Shown here piece after piece: positions 53,343-62,080 of a stretch of 64,000 nucleotides of DNA. The position numbers and the translations under genes were made by a program. This DNA is from Robertmurraya andreesenii (GTDB lineage: Bacteria; Bacillota; Bacilli; Bacillales; Cytobacillaceae), in assembly GCF_030813005.1 (NCBI RefSeq), contig NZ_JAUSTU010000001.1, positions 124,001-188,000 on the forward strand, read 5' to 3'. Every line of letters begins with the position of its first letter. Positions within the stretch are counted from its first letter, which is position 1. The notes below the pieces were generated by a model. The model searched no databases. It had not been told where the DNA came from and saw only the letters and a program-made list of their open reading frames with translations.

Positions 53343-54298
53343 TGACCACACAAATAGAGGAGTCAATTATTGATATAAAGGGAAAGGATTTTCTGACATT
53401 AGCTGATTTTTCACCAGATGTTATTAAAGGATTATTGGAAAAGGCGCATGGGCTAAAGAAGGCGCATGTATCCGGGGAAGAAACCAATCTATTGAAGGGC
53501 AAGATTTTGGGTCTCATCTTTGAAAAGCCCTCTACTCGCACAAGGGTTTCCTTTGAAGCGGGGATGCTTCAGCTTGGCGGACAGGTCATTTACTTAAATG
53601 GTCAGGACATGCAATTGGGAAGAGGAGAGCCGATCTCAGATACAGCGAAGGTGCTTTCCCATTATGTTGATGCGATCATGATAAGAACATTTTCTCATCA
53701 GCGTGTGATGGAATTGGCGGAGCATGCTTCGATCCCCGTCATCAATGGATTAACGGATTTATTCCATCCGTGCCAAGCTTTAGCGGATCTACTCACGATT
53801 CAAGAAGTGAAGGGAAGTTTAGCAGGGATAAAAATGGCATTTGTTGGTGACGGCAATAATGTCACCCATTCGCTTATGATTGCAGCTGCCAAAACAGGGC
53901 TTCACTTAAATGTAGCAACCCCAATGGGCTATGAACCGAATGAAGAAGTGACAAAATTAGCGTTGGGCATAGCAAAAGAGACAGGGGCAGAGATCGCCAT
54001 TATGAACAACCCCGTGGAAGCCGTTACAGAGGCGGATGTAATATATACGGATGTTTGGACCAGTATGGGACAGGAAGCTGAAAACGAGAAAAGGATGAAG
54101 GATTTTCAGGAATTTCAAGTAAATGATGGGTTAGTAAAAAATGCGAAAGCTGATTTTCTATTTCTCCATTGCCTTCCCGCACATAGAGGAGAAGAAGTTA
54201 CATCAGATGTGATTGATGGGAAAAACTCCTATGTCTTTCAACAAGCTGGGAACCGTCTCCATGTCCAAAAGGCAATACTAGCTGAGATTTTAAAGTAA
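53339..54298 (+). CDS. argF: Ornithine carbamoyltransferase
   Basis: A 319-residue transferase making citrulline from ornithine and carbamoyl phosphate. The carbamoyl phosphate loop EKPSTRTRVSFE is near 58, FHPCQALADLLT near 142, and the ornithine/zinc motif LHCLPAHRGEEV near 280. Its ATG overlaps the carB stop. Last gene of the operon; no clear terminator was seen in the next 120 bp. Confidence 0.95.
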   Translation: MMTTQIEESIIDIKGKDFLTLADFSPDVIKGLLEKAHGLKKAHVSGEETNLLKGKILGLIFEKPSTRTRVSFEAGMLQLGGQVIYLNGQDMQLGRGEPISDTAKVLSHYVDAIMIRTFSHQRVMELAEHASIPVINGLTDLFHPCQALADLLTIQEVKGSLAGIKMAFVGDGNNVTHSLMIAAAKTGLHLNVATPMGYEPNEEVTKLALGIAKETGAEIAIMNNPVEAVTEADVIYTDVWTSMGQEAENEKRMKDFQEFQVNDGLVKNAKADFLFLHCLPAHRGEEVTSDVIDGKNSYVFQQAGNRLHVQKAILAEILK

Positions 54299-54423
54299 GG
54301 CTGTTTTCGCACAGATTGTGGTTCTGGAATGTAGCCTAAAGTAATTCATAGGGCTTAGATCGATTCATGAAAGCTCCTTTACTGGAAATACTAATGATAC
54401 AACACAGAAAGGAGTGTAGATGA

Positions 54424-54624
54424 ATGGGTCAGCAGCATCGTTTTCGGGCCGGACAAAAGGCACCGAATAATGGCATATATATGGAAATAGGCGAAGAAGG
54501 GGACGGGGTCATGAATCCCAAAAAGATCAAATTAAAAGCCGGTGACCGTTTCCCCGAAAACTCCAACCATAACCGACAATGGACATATAAAACAAAACCA
54601 CGTGCCGCCAATAAAGGATCGTAA
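54424..54624 (+). CDS. yjzC: YjzC family small protein
   Basis: A 66-residue hydrophilic protein. HRFRAGQKAPNNGIYMEIGE, LKAGDRFPEN and HNRQWTYKTKP match the YjzC family from memory. Function unknown. AAAGGAGTG precedes the ATG. It follows argF as in B. subtilis. Confidence 0.88.
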   Translation: MGQQHRFRAGQKAPNNGIYMEIGEEGDGVMNPKKIKLKAGDRFPENSNHNRQWTYKTKPRAANKGS

Positions 54625-54630
54625 AAAAAT

Positions 54631-54686
54631 CGGTACCTGGTACCGCCCGTGGACATTTATGCAAAATTGTCCGCCTGAGGTGGACA
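54631..54686. repeat. Double palindrome element between yjzC and clpB
   Basis: CGGTAC-CTG-GTACCG at 54631-54645 is followed by TGTCCGCC-TGA-GGTGGACA at 54668-54686. Both are near-perfect hairpins with 3-nt loops. It looks like a small mobile or structured element; only one copy is in the window. Confidence 0.5.
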
Positions 54687-54715
54687 GTACACCGAAAATA
54701 TACACTGTATTATTG

Positions 54716-54739
54716 AGCCATCCTAACCCTAGGATGGCT
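54716..54739 (+). terminator. Hairpin upstream of the clpB promoter
   Basis: AGCCATCCT pairs with AGGATGGCT around a 6-nt loop, with only a weak T-run. It probably ends yjzC transcription. Confidence 0.55.
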
Positions 54740-54792
54740 TTACATATGGGAAAAATAGTCTATAATAAAAGTAAAGGTCAAAAAAGGTCAAA
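54739..54792 (+). promoter_or_regulatory. clpB promoter with CtsR operator
   Basis: TTTACA (54739-54744) - 16 bp - TATAAT (54761-54766). Immediately downstream, GGTCAAA-AAA-GGTCAAA at 54776-54792 is an exact match to the tandem-heptad CtsR operator and covers the predicted start site. Heat-shock derepression by CtsR is expected. Confidence 0.92.
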
Positions 54793-54814
54793 CAAGAATA
54801 GGAGGAGACAGCTC

Positions 54815-57397
54815 ATGGATTTGAATAAAATGACAGAGCGGCTTCAAACAGCCTTTATGGAGGCTCAATCGATTGCAACAAGGAATGAGCACCAGGAGGT
54901 CGATGAGGTTCACTTGTTCCTCTCATTAATGGAGCAAGAGGATAGCCTCATTGCTAGGATTGTGGGGCAATTAAATTTCTCTACAAAGAGCTTTTTCGAA
55001 GAACTGAACCGATTGTTGCAGAAAAAACCACGGGTAACAGGAAGCGGTGCTGAGCAGGGAAGACTCTATATTACGAATCAGCTGCAGCGTTTGTTAGTTG
55101 AGGCGGAAGGTGAGATGAAGCTTTTTCACGACGAGTTTCTTTCGGTAGAGCATGTCTTGCTAGCTGCTGCAAAATTCAGACAGTCTAGCATCGGAGAAAT
55201 CCTCTCTCAACGGCAAATCAGCTACGAAGCCTTATTACAGGTAATTAAAAGTATTAGGGGGAATCAGAGGGTGACGTCTCAAAATCCGGAAGCAACATAT
55301 GATGCTTTGAAAAAATATGGACGAGATTTAGTAGCAGAGGTAAGAGCGGGAAAGCTTGACCCAGTGATTGGCCGCGATGCAGAAATTCGCAACGTGATTC
55401 GCATCCTTTCCCGGAAGACCAAGAATAATCCAGTCTTAATTGGTGAGCCAGGAGTGGGGAAAACAGCCATTGTTGAAGGGCTCGCCCAAAGGATCGTCAG
55501 AAGGGATGTTCCTGAAGGGCTGAAGGATAAAACAATTTTCTCCCTCGATATGAGCTCTCTCATTGCGGGAGCAAAGTTCCGAGGTGAATTTGAGGAACGG
55601 CTAAAGGCAGTCTTGAACGAAATCAAGAAAAGCGAAGGGAAAATTCTGCTCTTTATTGATGAGCTTCACACCATAGTTGGTGCCGGAAAAACGGAAGGAG
55701 CAATGGATGCAGGGAATATGCTAAAGCCCATGCTGGCACGAGGAGAGCTCCACTGTATTGGGGCAACGACCCTTGATGAGCATCGCAAGTATATCGAGAA
55801 GGATCCTGCTTTGGAACGCCGCTTTCAACAGGTGCTTGTTCAAGAGCCAAATGTAGAAGATACGATCTCCATCCTACGCGGTTTAAAGGAAAGGTTTGAA
55901 ATCCATCATGGGGTTAACATTCATGATCGAGCCCTGGTCACAGCAGCTGTCCTGTCAGATCGTTATATTTCGGATCGTTTCCTGCCTGACAAAGCGATCG
56001 ATCTTGTTGATGAGGCTTGTGCGATGATCCGTACGGAGATTGATTCGATGCCAACGGAGTTAGATGAAGTAACACGACGTGTCATGCAGCTGGAAATCGA
56101 AGAGGCCGCTCTTCAAAAGGAAGAGGATGAGCAAAGCAAAGCAAGGCTTGAAGCCCTGCAAAAAGAGCTAGCGGATATGCGCGATAAAGCGAACACGATG
56201 AAGGCGAAATGGCAGGCAGAAAAGGAAAGTATTCATAAGGTTCAGGAAAAGCGTGAACTGCTGGAGAAACTTCGTCGCGAGCTAGAGGAAGCCGAAAATA
56301 ACTATGATCTGAACAAAGCGGCCGAGCTTCGCCATGGAAGAATCCCATCACTTGAAAAAGAACTGAGGGAATTAGAGGACGAAGTAAACAAACAGGCTGG
56401 TGAAAGATTGCTGAGGGAAGAGGTTACAGAGGAGGAGATTGCCAATATCGTCGCTAGATGGACAGGCATCCCTCTTGCCAAGCTGGTGGAAGGCGAAAGG
56501 GAGAAACTTCTGCGTCTGGAGAGCATTTTACAAGAAAGAGTCATCGGTCAGGACGAGGCGGTCGAATTAGTTGCTGATGCGGTCCTTCGAGCCCGAGCAG
56601 GAATCAAAGATCCAAACCGTCCCATTGGTTCCTTTATTTTCTTAGGTCCAACAGGAGTGGGAAAAACAGAACTGGCTAAGGCACTTTCCCAATCCCTGTT
56701 TGACAGTGAAGAGCAAATGATTCGAATTGATATGTCGGAATATATGGAAAAGCACTCTGTTTCAAGACTTGTCGGAGCCCCTCCTGGATATGTTGGGTAT
56801 GAAGAAGGGGGACAATTAACGGAGGCTGTACGGAGAAAACCCTATTCCGTGATTTTGCTTGATGAAATTGAGAAGGCTCATCCAGAGGTGTTCAACATCC
56901 TTCTGCAAATGCTTGATGATGGAAGAGTAACGGATTCGCAGGGGCGGATAGTCGATTTCAAGAACACCGTCATCATTATGACCTCCAATATTGGTTCCCA
57001 TTTCTTATTAGAGGGACAAGGAGAAGATGTGAGGAACAATGTCATGGCCCAGCTTCGGAATCACTTCCGACCAGAATTTTTGAATCGTGTCGATGAAATC
57101 ATCATGTTCAAGCCGTTAACCCTTGATGACATTAAGGGAATTGTCATGAAGCTTATTAATGAACTTCAGGCAAGATTGAGAGAACAGCAAATTCAACTTT
57201 GCATAACAGAAGAAGCAAAGGAATATATTGCAACAAACGGGTTCGATCCCGTATATGGTGCAAGACCATTGAAGAGATTTATTCAACGCCATGTAGAAAC
57301 TATGCTTGCGAGAGACATCATCGCAGGGAAAATTGGTGAAAATAGTTCTGTTCAGATCATTTTAGAGGACGATATAATCAAGCTTAGAAGCAAATAA
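54815..57397 (+). CDS. clpB: ATP-dependent disaggregase ClpB
   Basis: An 860-residue AAA+ chaperone that pulls proteins from aggregates with DnaK. Order: Clp-N repeats (1-145), AAA-1 with GEPGVGKT at 210-217, a long coiled-coil M domain (about 405-525, Glu/Lys-rich) that distinguishes ClpB from ClpC/ClpE, then AAA-2 with GPTGVGKTE near 608 and the C-terminal D2-small domain. The ClpP-binding IGL/F loop is not seen. AGGAGGAG fits ATG 54815; the frame's extension upstream runs through the promoter and is not coding. Confidence 0.95.
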   Translation: MDLNKMTERLQTAFMEAQSIATRNEHQEVDEVHLFLSLMEQEDSLIARIVGQLNFSTKSFFEELNRLLQKKPRVTGSGAEQGRLYITNQLQRLLVEAEGEMKLFHDEFLSVEHVLLAAAKFRQSSIGEILSQRQISYEALLQVIKSIRGNQRVTSQNPEATYDALKKYGRDLVAEVRAGKLDPVIGRDAEIRNVIRILSRKTKNNPVLIGEPGVGKTAIVEGLAQRIVRRDVPEGLKDKTIFSLDMSSLIAGAKFRGEFEERLKAVLNEIKKSEGKILLFIDELHTIVGAGKTEGAMDAGNMLKPMLARGELHCIGATTLDEHRKYIEKDPALERRFQQVLVQEPNVEDTISILRGLKERFEIHHGVNIHDRALVTAAVLSDRYISDRFLPDKAIDLVDEACAMIRTEIDSMPTELDEVTRRVMQLEIEEAALQKEEDEQSKARLEALQKELADMRDKANTMKAKWQAEKESIHKVQEKRELLEKLRRELEEAENNYDLNKAAELRHGRIPSLEKELRELEDEVNKQAGERLLREEVTEEEIANIVARWTGIPLAKLVEGEREKLLRLESILQERVIGQDEAVELVADAVLRARAGIKDPNRPIGSFIFLGPTGVGKTELAKALSQSLFDSEEQMIRIDMSEYMEKHSVSRLVGAPPGYVGYEEGGQLTEAVRRKPYSVILLDEIEKAHPEVFNILLQMLDDGRVTDSQGRIVDFKNTVIIMTSNIGSHFLLEGQGEDVRNNVMAQLRNHFRPEFLNRVDEIIMFKPLTLDDIKGIVMKLINELQARLREQQIQLCITEEAKEYIATNGFDPVYGARPLKRFIQRHVETMLARDIIAGKIGENSSVQIILEDDIIKLRSK

Positions 57398-57412
57398 ACC
57401 CGATCAGAAACG

Positions 57413-57450
57413 AAAAAAAGTCATCCTAGCTATTTATAGGATGACTTTTT
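57413..57450. terminator. Bidirectional terminator between clpB and yjzD
   Basis: A 15-bp perfect stem (57413-57427 with 57436-57450) has an 8-nt loop and A/T-run flanks. Confidence 0.88.
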
Positions 57451-57464
57451 TCACCAGCAGTACA

Positions 57465-57665
57465 TTACTGCAATCCTTCTTTTCCAGTCGGTTCATTTGG
57501 AATAATTGAAGATACAATCAAAATAAGAATGGTAGCAATCACTGCCAAGATACATGCAGCTGTGAAATTATACTCCGTACCAATCATAGAACTTCCAACA
57601 TAGGCTGACATTTGAATTAGAGCGAATGTCCAGAAAAAAGTCCAAAAGAATTTCACCGTATTCAC
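57465..57665 (-). CDS. yjzD: YjzD-like small membrane protein (DUF2929)
   Basis: A 66-residue protein with two membrane helices (FFWTFFWTFALIQMSAYVG and FTAACILAVIATILILIVSSI). The pattern and position match YjzD (DUF2929). Function unknown. AGAGGTG lies upstream of the start. Confidence 0.8.
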   Translation of the reverse strand: MNTVKFFWTFFWTFALIQMSAYVGSSMIGTEYNFTAACILAVIATILILIVSSIIPNEPTGKEGLQ

Positions 57666-57876
57666 CTCTTACTATTTAACATCCTTTTTATTCTAACATA
57701 GCGTTTACATTTGGAAAAGAGAAACTTATTAGATAAGCTTTTCTGGAGTTTTTTCCACAAAAGAAATCTATCACAAATAGGCGAACTCCCTTACCCTTTC
57801 TAGGAAACTTCATACATTAATAGAAGATGTGCAAGTATTATCAATAAAGAGTTACAAAGCAAAAGGAGTTTTTACA

Positions 57877-58617
57877 ATGGAGAACCGAAACTTTAAACTG
57901 GATACCGAATGGAATATGATTCATTATCCCGAAAAACCCACTGGTTTCGGTATCCTCATTATTGGTGATGAGAGAAATTTTGTCGATGAAAAAACGAGCT
58001 TCTGGTCGCAGAACGAAGGAAAGCTTTCTCTTATTAATAGTCTAAAAAAGGCTGGCTATACAGTCTTTTACTCCAATTTATATGGAAAGAACTGGGGAAG
58101 CAGCAGGGCCGTCCATCTAGCCAAAAGTTTATATGAATTTATTATTCGAACAGAAATCATCAATCAGAGAATTCATTTGTTGGCCGAAGGAATGGGGGCT
58201 TTAGTGGCACTCCAGCTCCTTAAGGAAATGAAGGGGAATATTCGCTCAGTCGTTCTAATTAATCCAGTGATGTCTTTGAGGCATCATTTAGAACAGGAGA
58301 AAGAGCATAAGTTTTTCTACAAGAAGCTTCTAAAAGAACTTTCGTCTTCTTATGAAGCAGAGAGTAATCAAATCATTGAAATCATTTGTCAAACCGAGAA
58401 TGATTGGTCCAGTTTGCATTCGGATGTTCCAGTGAAAATTATCCATGTTCTCTCTGGAAATAGAGCTTATAAACAGTCTAATCTGTTAAAAGAGCTTTCA
58501 GTTAAATGGAGAAATGAAGACTCACCAATTACAATTACCTATCTTATGCCAGAAAAGAAAGTCCAACTTGGTTATTATATTATAAACTTCCTTCGAGCTC
58601 ATGAAGAAATTCTGTGA
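57877..58617 (+). CDS. yjaU: YjaU-like hydrolase-fold protein
   Basis: A 246-residue protein with an alpha/beta-hydrolase-like layout. FGILIIGDERNF is the oxyanion-type strand, HLLAEGMGALVAL takes the place of the nucleophile elbow but has Gly-x-Gly around Met instead of Ser, so catalysis is doubtful. AAAGGAG fits ATG 57877. Placed by synteny upstream of yjaV and med. Confidence 0.72.
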   Translation: MENRNFKLDTEWNMIHYPEKPTGFGILIIGDERNFVDEKTSFWSQNEGKLSLINSLKKAGYTVFYSNLYGKNWGSSRAVHLAKSLYEFIIRTEIINQRIHLLAEGMGALVALQLLKEMKGNIRSVVLINPVMSLRHHLEQEKEHKFFYKKLLKELSSSYEAESNQIIEIICQTENDWSSLHSDVPVKIIHVLSGNRAYKQSNLLKELSVKWRNEDSPITITYLMPEKKVQLGYYIINFLRAHEEIL

Positions 58618-58763
58618 TGAAGGCTGTTCGTGCGGATCGTGTTTTTTATCCGATTATTTTTGTTCAATAGCGACATTGGTTGAGAAAGGATCTGTAATGA
58701 AATAATCAAGCCTCCCTTTGCATAGGATGAATTAGATCTTCTTATGCATGGGGAGGCTTTTAT

Positions 58764-59339
58764 ATGATGGAGCGAGCGGTAATTATTGGTGTCTTTGAAA
58801 ATTTTGGATTCCAGCTGTGCAACCGAATTCTTGAGACAGGACTGGAGGTGGATGGAATCCATCTAGAGCAAGGAAAAGATAAGTCGAAAGCGGAAGAAAG
58901 ACGCTTATACATCGGAAGGAATGCAAATTTTTCAGAGTCGGAGATGAAGAATTTTGACCTCGAATTGTTAAAAAAAGAAGGGACTTTTCTTTTTATCGAT
59001 TTATGCGAACAATTTAGGGATGCGGCGAAACCAGCTACAGAGCTCGAAGCTCTAAATAATATCATTGCAAATTTTCGTAGCAAGAAGGGAAAAGTAATCT
59101 TTCTCCTTCCAATTTCACTGCTAGTTAATACCCGCATTGAGCCCCATCCTTGGCTGGAGAAGGTATTCGATCTTCTTAGGCATAAGGAGATTCCTTTCAA
59201 GCTATTTTATTTTCCTTCTTCATCCTGGGAATTTGAAGTTGAAAATGAGTCAAGCATTAGGGAAAACGAAATTACCCAAGAATATATAAACGATTTAATT
59301 CATGCAGTGATGAAGCTAGCAGATGCAACACATGGATAA
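58764..59339 (+). CDS. yjaV: YjaV-like protein
   Basis: A 191-residue protein of unknown function. The start ERAVIIGVFENFGFQLCNRILETGLEVDGI looks like a short Rossmann-type fold, as in nucleotide-sugar or NAD proteins. Identification rests on position between yjaU and med and on remembered similarity. The gene starts with two ATGs, 58764 and 58767; TGGGGAGG lies upstream. Confidence 0.7.
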   Translation: MMERAVIIGVFENFGFQLCNRILETGLEVDGIHLEQGKDKSKAEERRLYIGRNANFSESEMKNFDLELLKKEGTFLFIDLCEQFRDAAKPATELEALNNIIANFRSKKGKVIFLLPISLLVNTRIEPHPWLEKVFDLLRHKEIPFKLFYFPSSSWEFEVENESSIRENEITQEYINDLIHAVMKLADATHG

Positions 59340-59482
59340 ACCCAATGTGGCCGATACAAGTGGTCCTCTAAAAAAGGCTTTCAAATTTTCATAGGGAAAT
59401 GTAGAATAGAAGAGAACTGTGTCAATCATAATGGGAAAAAAGTAAGATGCCTTTTGAATATTTTTGGAGAGGCGGAAAAGGA

Positions 59483-60448
59483 ATGAAAAAGCTCATAGTT
59501 CGTTTCGGTATAGTTCTTTTATGCCTTTTTACGCTGTCTGCTTGTGGACAACCTTTAAATACTGGGAAATTACAGAAAGTTGGATTGCTGGTTCCAGAGA
59601 CAATAAATGATCAGGTGTGGGGGACAAAGGGTTATAAGGGCATGCTAAAAATCCAATCGCGCTTTGATGTAGATGTTTACTATAAAGAAGGTATGAACTC
59701 TCTTGCCGTTGTAGAGAGGGCTGTCAAAGAGTTTGAACAAAAGGGCGTAAATCTAATTTTTGGCCATGGTAATGAGTACGCCGAATATTTTAACCTTCTA
59801 GCCAAGGAATATCCAAAGATTCATTTTGTTTGTTTTAATGGAGATGCGGCTGAAAAAAACACAACGAGTCTAAACTTTGATGCCTATGCGATGGGTTTTT
59901 TTGGAGGGATGGTCGCAGGGCATATGACGAAGACAAACCGTGTTGGAATGATTGCCGCCTATGAATGGCAGCCGGAAATCGAAGGCTTTTATGAAGGAGC
60001 CCTTTATGAGAACGAGGATGTTAAGGTTGACATCCAGTATGTGTTGCATTGGGACGATGATAAAGGTGCATTAGCCATTTTTGAGGATATGCTTGCCGAT
60101 GGTGTAGATGTTTTTTATCCAGCTGGAGATGGATATAATGTTCCAGTCATTGAGAAGGTCAAAGAAAATGGCCTATTTGCGATCGGATATATTTCCGACC
60201 AATCGGATTTAGGAGAATCGACGGTTCTTACGAGCACAATCCAGCATGTAGATACCCTTTATGAATTGGTTGCCGATGAATTTAATAGGGGGAGGCTGGA
60301 ATCAGGAAATCTAACCTTCGATTTTCAAGATGATGTGATTACGCTTGGCCAATTTAGTCCACTGGTTGACAAAGCATTTGAGAAAAAAATCAACGAACTC
60401 ATTAATACATATAAGAAAGATGGAAAGCTCCCAATTAAGGGCAAATAA
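59483..60448 (+). CDS. med: Med-like lipoprotein, BMP family
   Basis: A 321-residue lipoprotein with signal peptide and lipobox LSAC at about residues 18-21. The rest is a periplasmic-binding-protein fold of the BMP (basic membrane protein) family: LVPETINDQVWGTKGYKG, FGHGNEYAEYF, MGFFGGMVAGHM, FYPAGDGYNVPVI. In B. subtilis Med promotes comK expression. comZ, which overlaps med there, is not found here. AAAAGGA supports ATG 59483; an upstream ATG at 59447 is less likely. Confidence 0.88.
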   Translation: MKKLIVRFGIVLLCLFTLSACGQPLNTGKLQKVGLLVPETINDQVWGTKGYKGMLKIQSRFDVDVYYKEGMNSLAVVERAVKEFEQKGVNLIFGHGNEYAEYFNLLAKEYPKIHFVCFNGDAAEKNTTSLNFDAYAMGFFGGMVAGHMTKTNRVGMIAAYEWQPEIEGFYEGALYENEDVKVDIQYVLHWDDDKGALAIFEDMLADGVDVFYPAGDGYNVPVIEKVKENGLFAIGYISDQSDLGESTVLTSTIQHVDTLYELVADEFNRGRLESGNLTFDFQDDVITLGQFSPLVDKAFEKKINELINTYKKDGKLPIKGK

Positions 60449-60452
60449 AACG

Positions 60453-60488
60453 AAAACTACCGTTCAGGATTGATTGGTAGTTTTTTTG
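60453..60488 (+). terminator. Terminator after med
   Basis: AAAACTACC pairs with GGTAGTTTT around a 14-nt loop, followed by TTT. It may also serve the leftward gene. Confidence 0.75.
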
Positions 60489-60498
60489 ATCAAGGAAA

Positions 60499-60834
60499 TC
60501 ATTTTTTAGTAAAAAAAGCTCCAATGAAGGGCTTTGCCATTTTTAACAAAGGCTTTAATTCATTGGCAGAGGTCAATATTGTATCGACATGCTGCATGAC
60601 TTCATCATAGTCAACATTTTGCAGGACCCGATCCAATGAGAAATTCTTTGGTAGGGAATGAGCTTGTTTCTTTGGCACGTGAGCTGGCACTCTTCCCCCC
60701 AATAACCAGTCCCATTCTTTTTGTTCACTGCTTTCCTCCTTAGATGTAACATCCTGTCCCTTCTCCAAATTTCGTTGCTCACCAAACATAAATTTTGAGA
60801 AGGGATCAGAATGAACTTGCTGTTTTTCCTCCAT
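60499..60834 (-). CDS. Unrecognised 111-residue protein
   Basis: A hydrophilic protein starting MEEKQQVHSDPFSKFMFGEQ, with a WDWLLGGRVPAHVP block near the middle and a helical C terminus (SANELKPLLKMAKPFIGAFF). No family is recognised. It lies opposite in strand between med and fabH, where B. subtilis has comZ and yjzB. GGGGTG fits ATG 60834 better than the longer frame from 60858. Confidence 0.6.
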   Translation of the reverse strand: MEEKQQVHSDPFSKFMFGEQRNLEKGQDVTSKEESSEQKEWDWLLGGRVPAHVPKKQAHSLPKNFSLDRVLQNVDYDEVMQHVDTILTSANELKPLLKMAKPFIGAFFTKK

Positions 60835-60984
60835 TTTTGTCACCCCACAATTTTCCACTTCCTGTTAATACAATCTATGCCTACATGAGGAAAAGGTATG
60901 GACACTAGTGGAAATAATAATGGAATCCAGCCAATTATATTGACGTCTATAGATTAGTCAGAAGATTGTTTTCAAGAAAAAAAG

Positions 60985-61033
60985 TTGCAGATACTGTGAT
61001 CTGTTGCTAATATTATTAGTACCAAGTCATAAT
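60985..61033 (+). promoter_or_regulatory. fabH-fabF promoter with FapR operator
   Basis: TTGCAG (60985-60990) - 17 bp - TAATAT (61008-61013). ATTAGTACCAAGTCATAAT at 61015-61033 matches the FapR box (TTAGTACC-N2-style inverted repeat) and covers the predicted start near 61020. Malonyl-CoA-dependent control is expected. Confidence 0.85.
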
Positions 61034-61080
61034 AATTAGTAATAGAATAAAATAGATGAAAACTTAAAGGAGATGGATAT

Positions 61081-62013
61081 ATGAACGCAGGAGTTATCGG
61101 TATTGGTAGATATCTTCCCGAAAAGGTTGTCACAAACGCTGATTTAGAAAAGATGATGGATACATCTGATGAATGGATAAGAACAAGAACAGGAATTGAA
61201 GAAAGAAGAATTGCAGAGGATGGAATGGATACCTCTGAAATGGCCTATCGCGCTGCCCAAAATGCGATTGCAAATGCAGGGATCACAGCGGAGGAAATCG
61301 GGCTTATTTTAGTAGCGACGGTGACACCGGATACACCCTTCCCATCCGTCTCTTGTATGATTCAGGAGAAATTAGGGGCAATGAATGCCGCCGCCATGGA
61401 TATTAGTGCTGCATGCGCTGGTTTCATGTACGGTATGGTGACCGCCAAGCATTTCATTGAAGGTGGTGCCTATAAGTATGTGTTGGTAGTAGGTGTGGAG
61501 AAATTATCGAAAATTACGGATTGGGATGATCGCGGTACTGCTGTGCTGTTTGGAGATGGTGCTGGAGCCGTCATCATGGGTCAGGTATCTGATCATCGAG
61601 GAATCCTCGCATTTGAATTAGGTGCAGACGGAACAGGAGGAAAACACCTCTATCAGGACGAATATATTATTATGAATGGACGGGAGGTTTTTAAATTTGC
61701 CGTTCGTCAAATGGGTGAAAGCAGTGTCAATGTCTTGGAGAAAGCAGGCTTAACAAAGCAGGATGTCGATATGCTTATCCCTCACCAAGCCAATATCCGG
61801 ATCATGGAAGCATCCAGACAAAGATTGGACCTTCCGCTTGAGAAGATGTCCAAAACCGTGCATAAATATGGGAATACATCCGCAGCTTCGATTCCTATCT
61901 CAATTGTTGAGGAGCTAGAGGCAGGAAGAATTAAGGATGATGATGTTCTTGTAATGGTTGGCTTCGGTGGAGGTTTAACCTGGGGGGCAATTGCCTTAAG
62001 ATGGGGAAAATAA
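61081..62013 (+). CDS. fabH: 3-oxoacyl-ACP synthase III
   Basis: A 310-residue enzyme that starts fatty-acid chains by condensing acyl-CoA with malonyl-ACP. The catalytic triad is visible: Cys in ISAACAGF near 112, His in LIPHQANIRI and Asn in KYGNTSAAS. AAAGGAGATGG precedes the ATG. It forms an operon with fabF. Confidence 0.96.
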   Translation: MNAGVIGIGRYLPEKVVTNADLEKMMDTSDEWIRTRTGIEERRIAEDGMDTSEMAYRAAQNAIANAGITAEEIGLILVATVTPDTPFPSVSCMIQEKLGAMNAAAMDISAACAGFMYGMVTAKHFIEGGAYKYVLVVGVEKLSKITDWDDRGTAVLFGDGAGAVIMGQVSDHRGILAFELGADGTGGKHLYQDEYIIMNGREVFKFAVRQMGESSVNVLEKAGLTKQDVDMLIPHQANIRIMEASRQRLDLPLEKMSKTVHKYGNTSAASIPISIVEELEAGRIKDDDVLVMVGFGGGLTWGAIALRWGK

Positions 62014-62080
62014 GTAGCTATTTTCAAAGGCATTGTTGTTTTTTGAAGTATGGGATTTCTAAAGTTAGGAGTTGGGTAAG

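Noticed and set aside
54542..54814. N-terminal extension of ClpB (91 residues in frame)
   Set aside because: It overlaps yjzC and runs through the clpB promoter, CtsR operator and a hairpin. The ATG at 54815 has a strong ribosome binding site and gives the family length.
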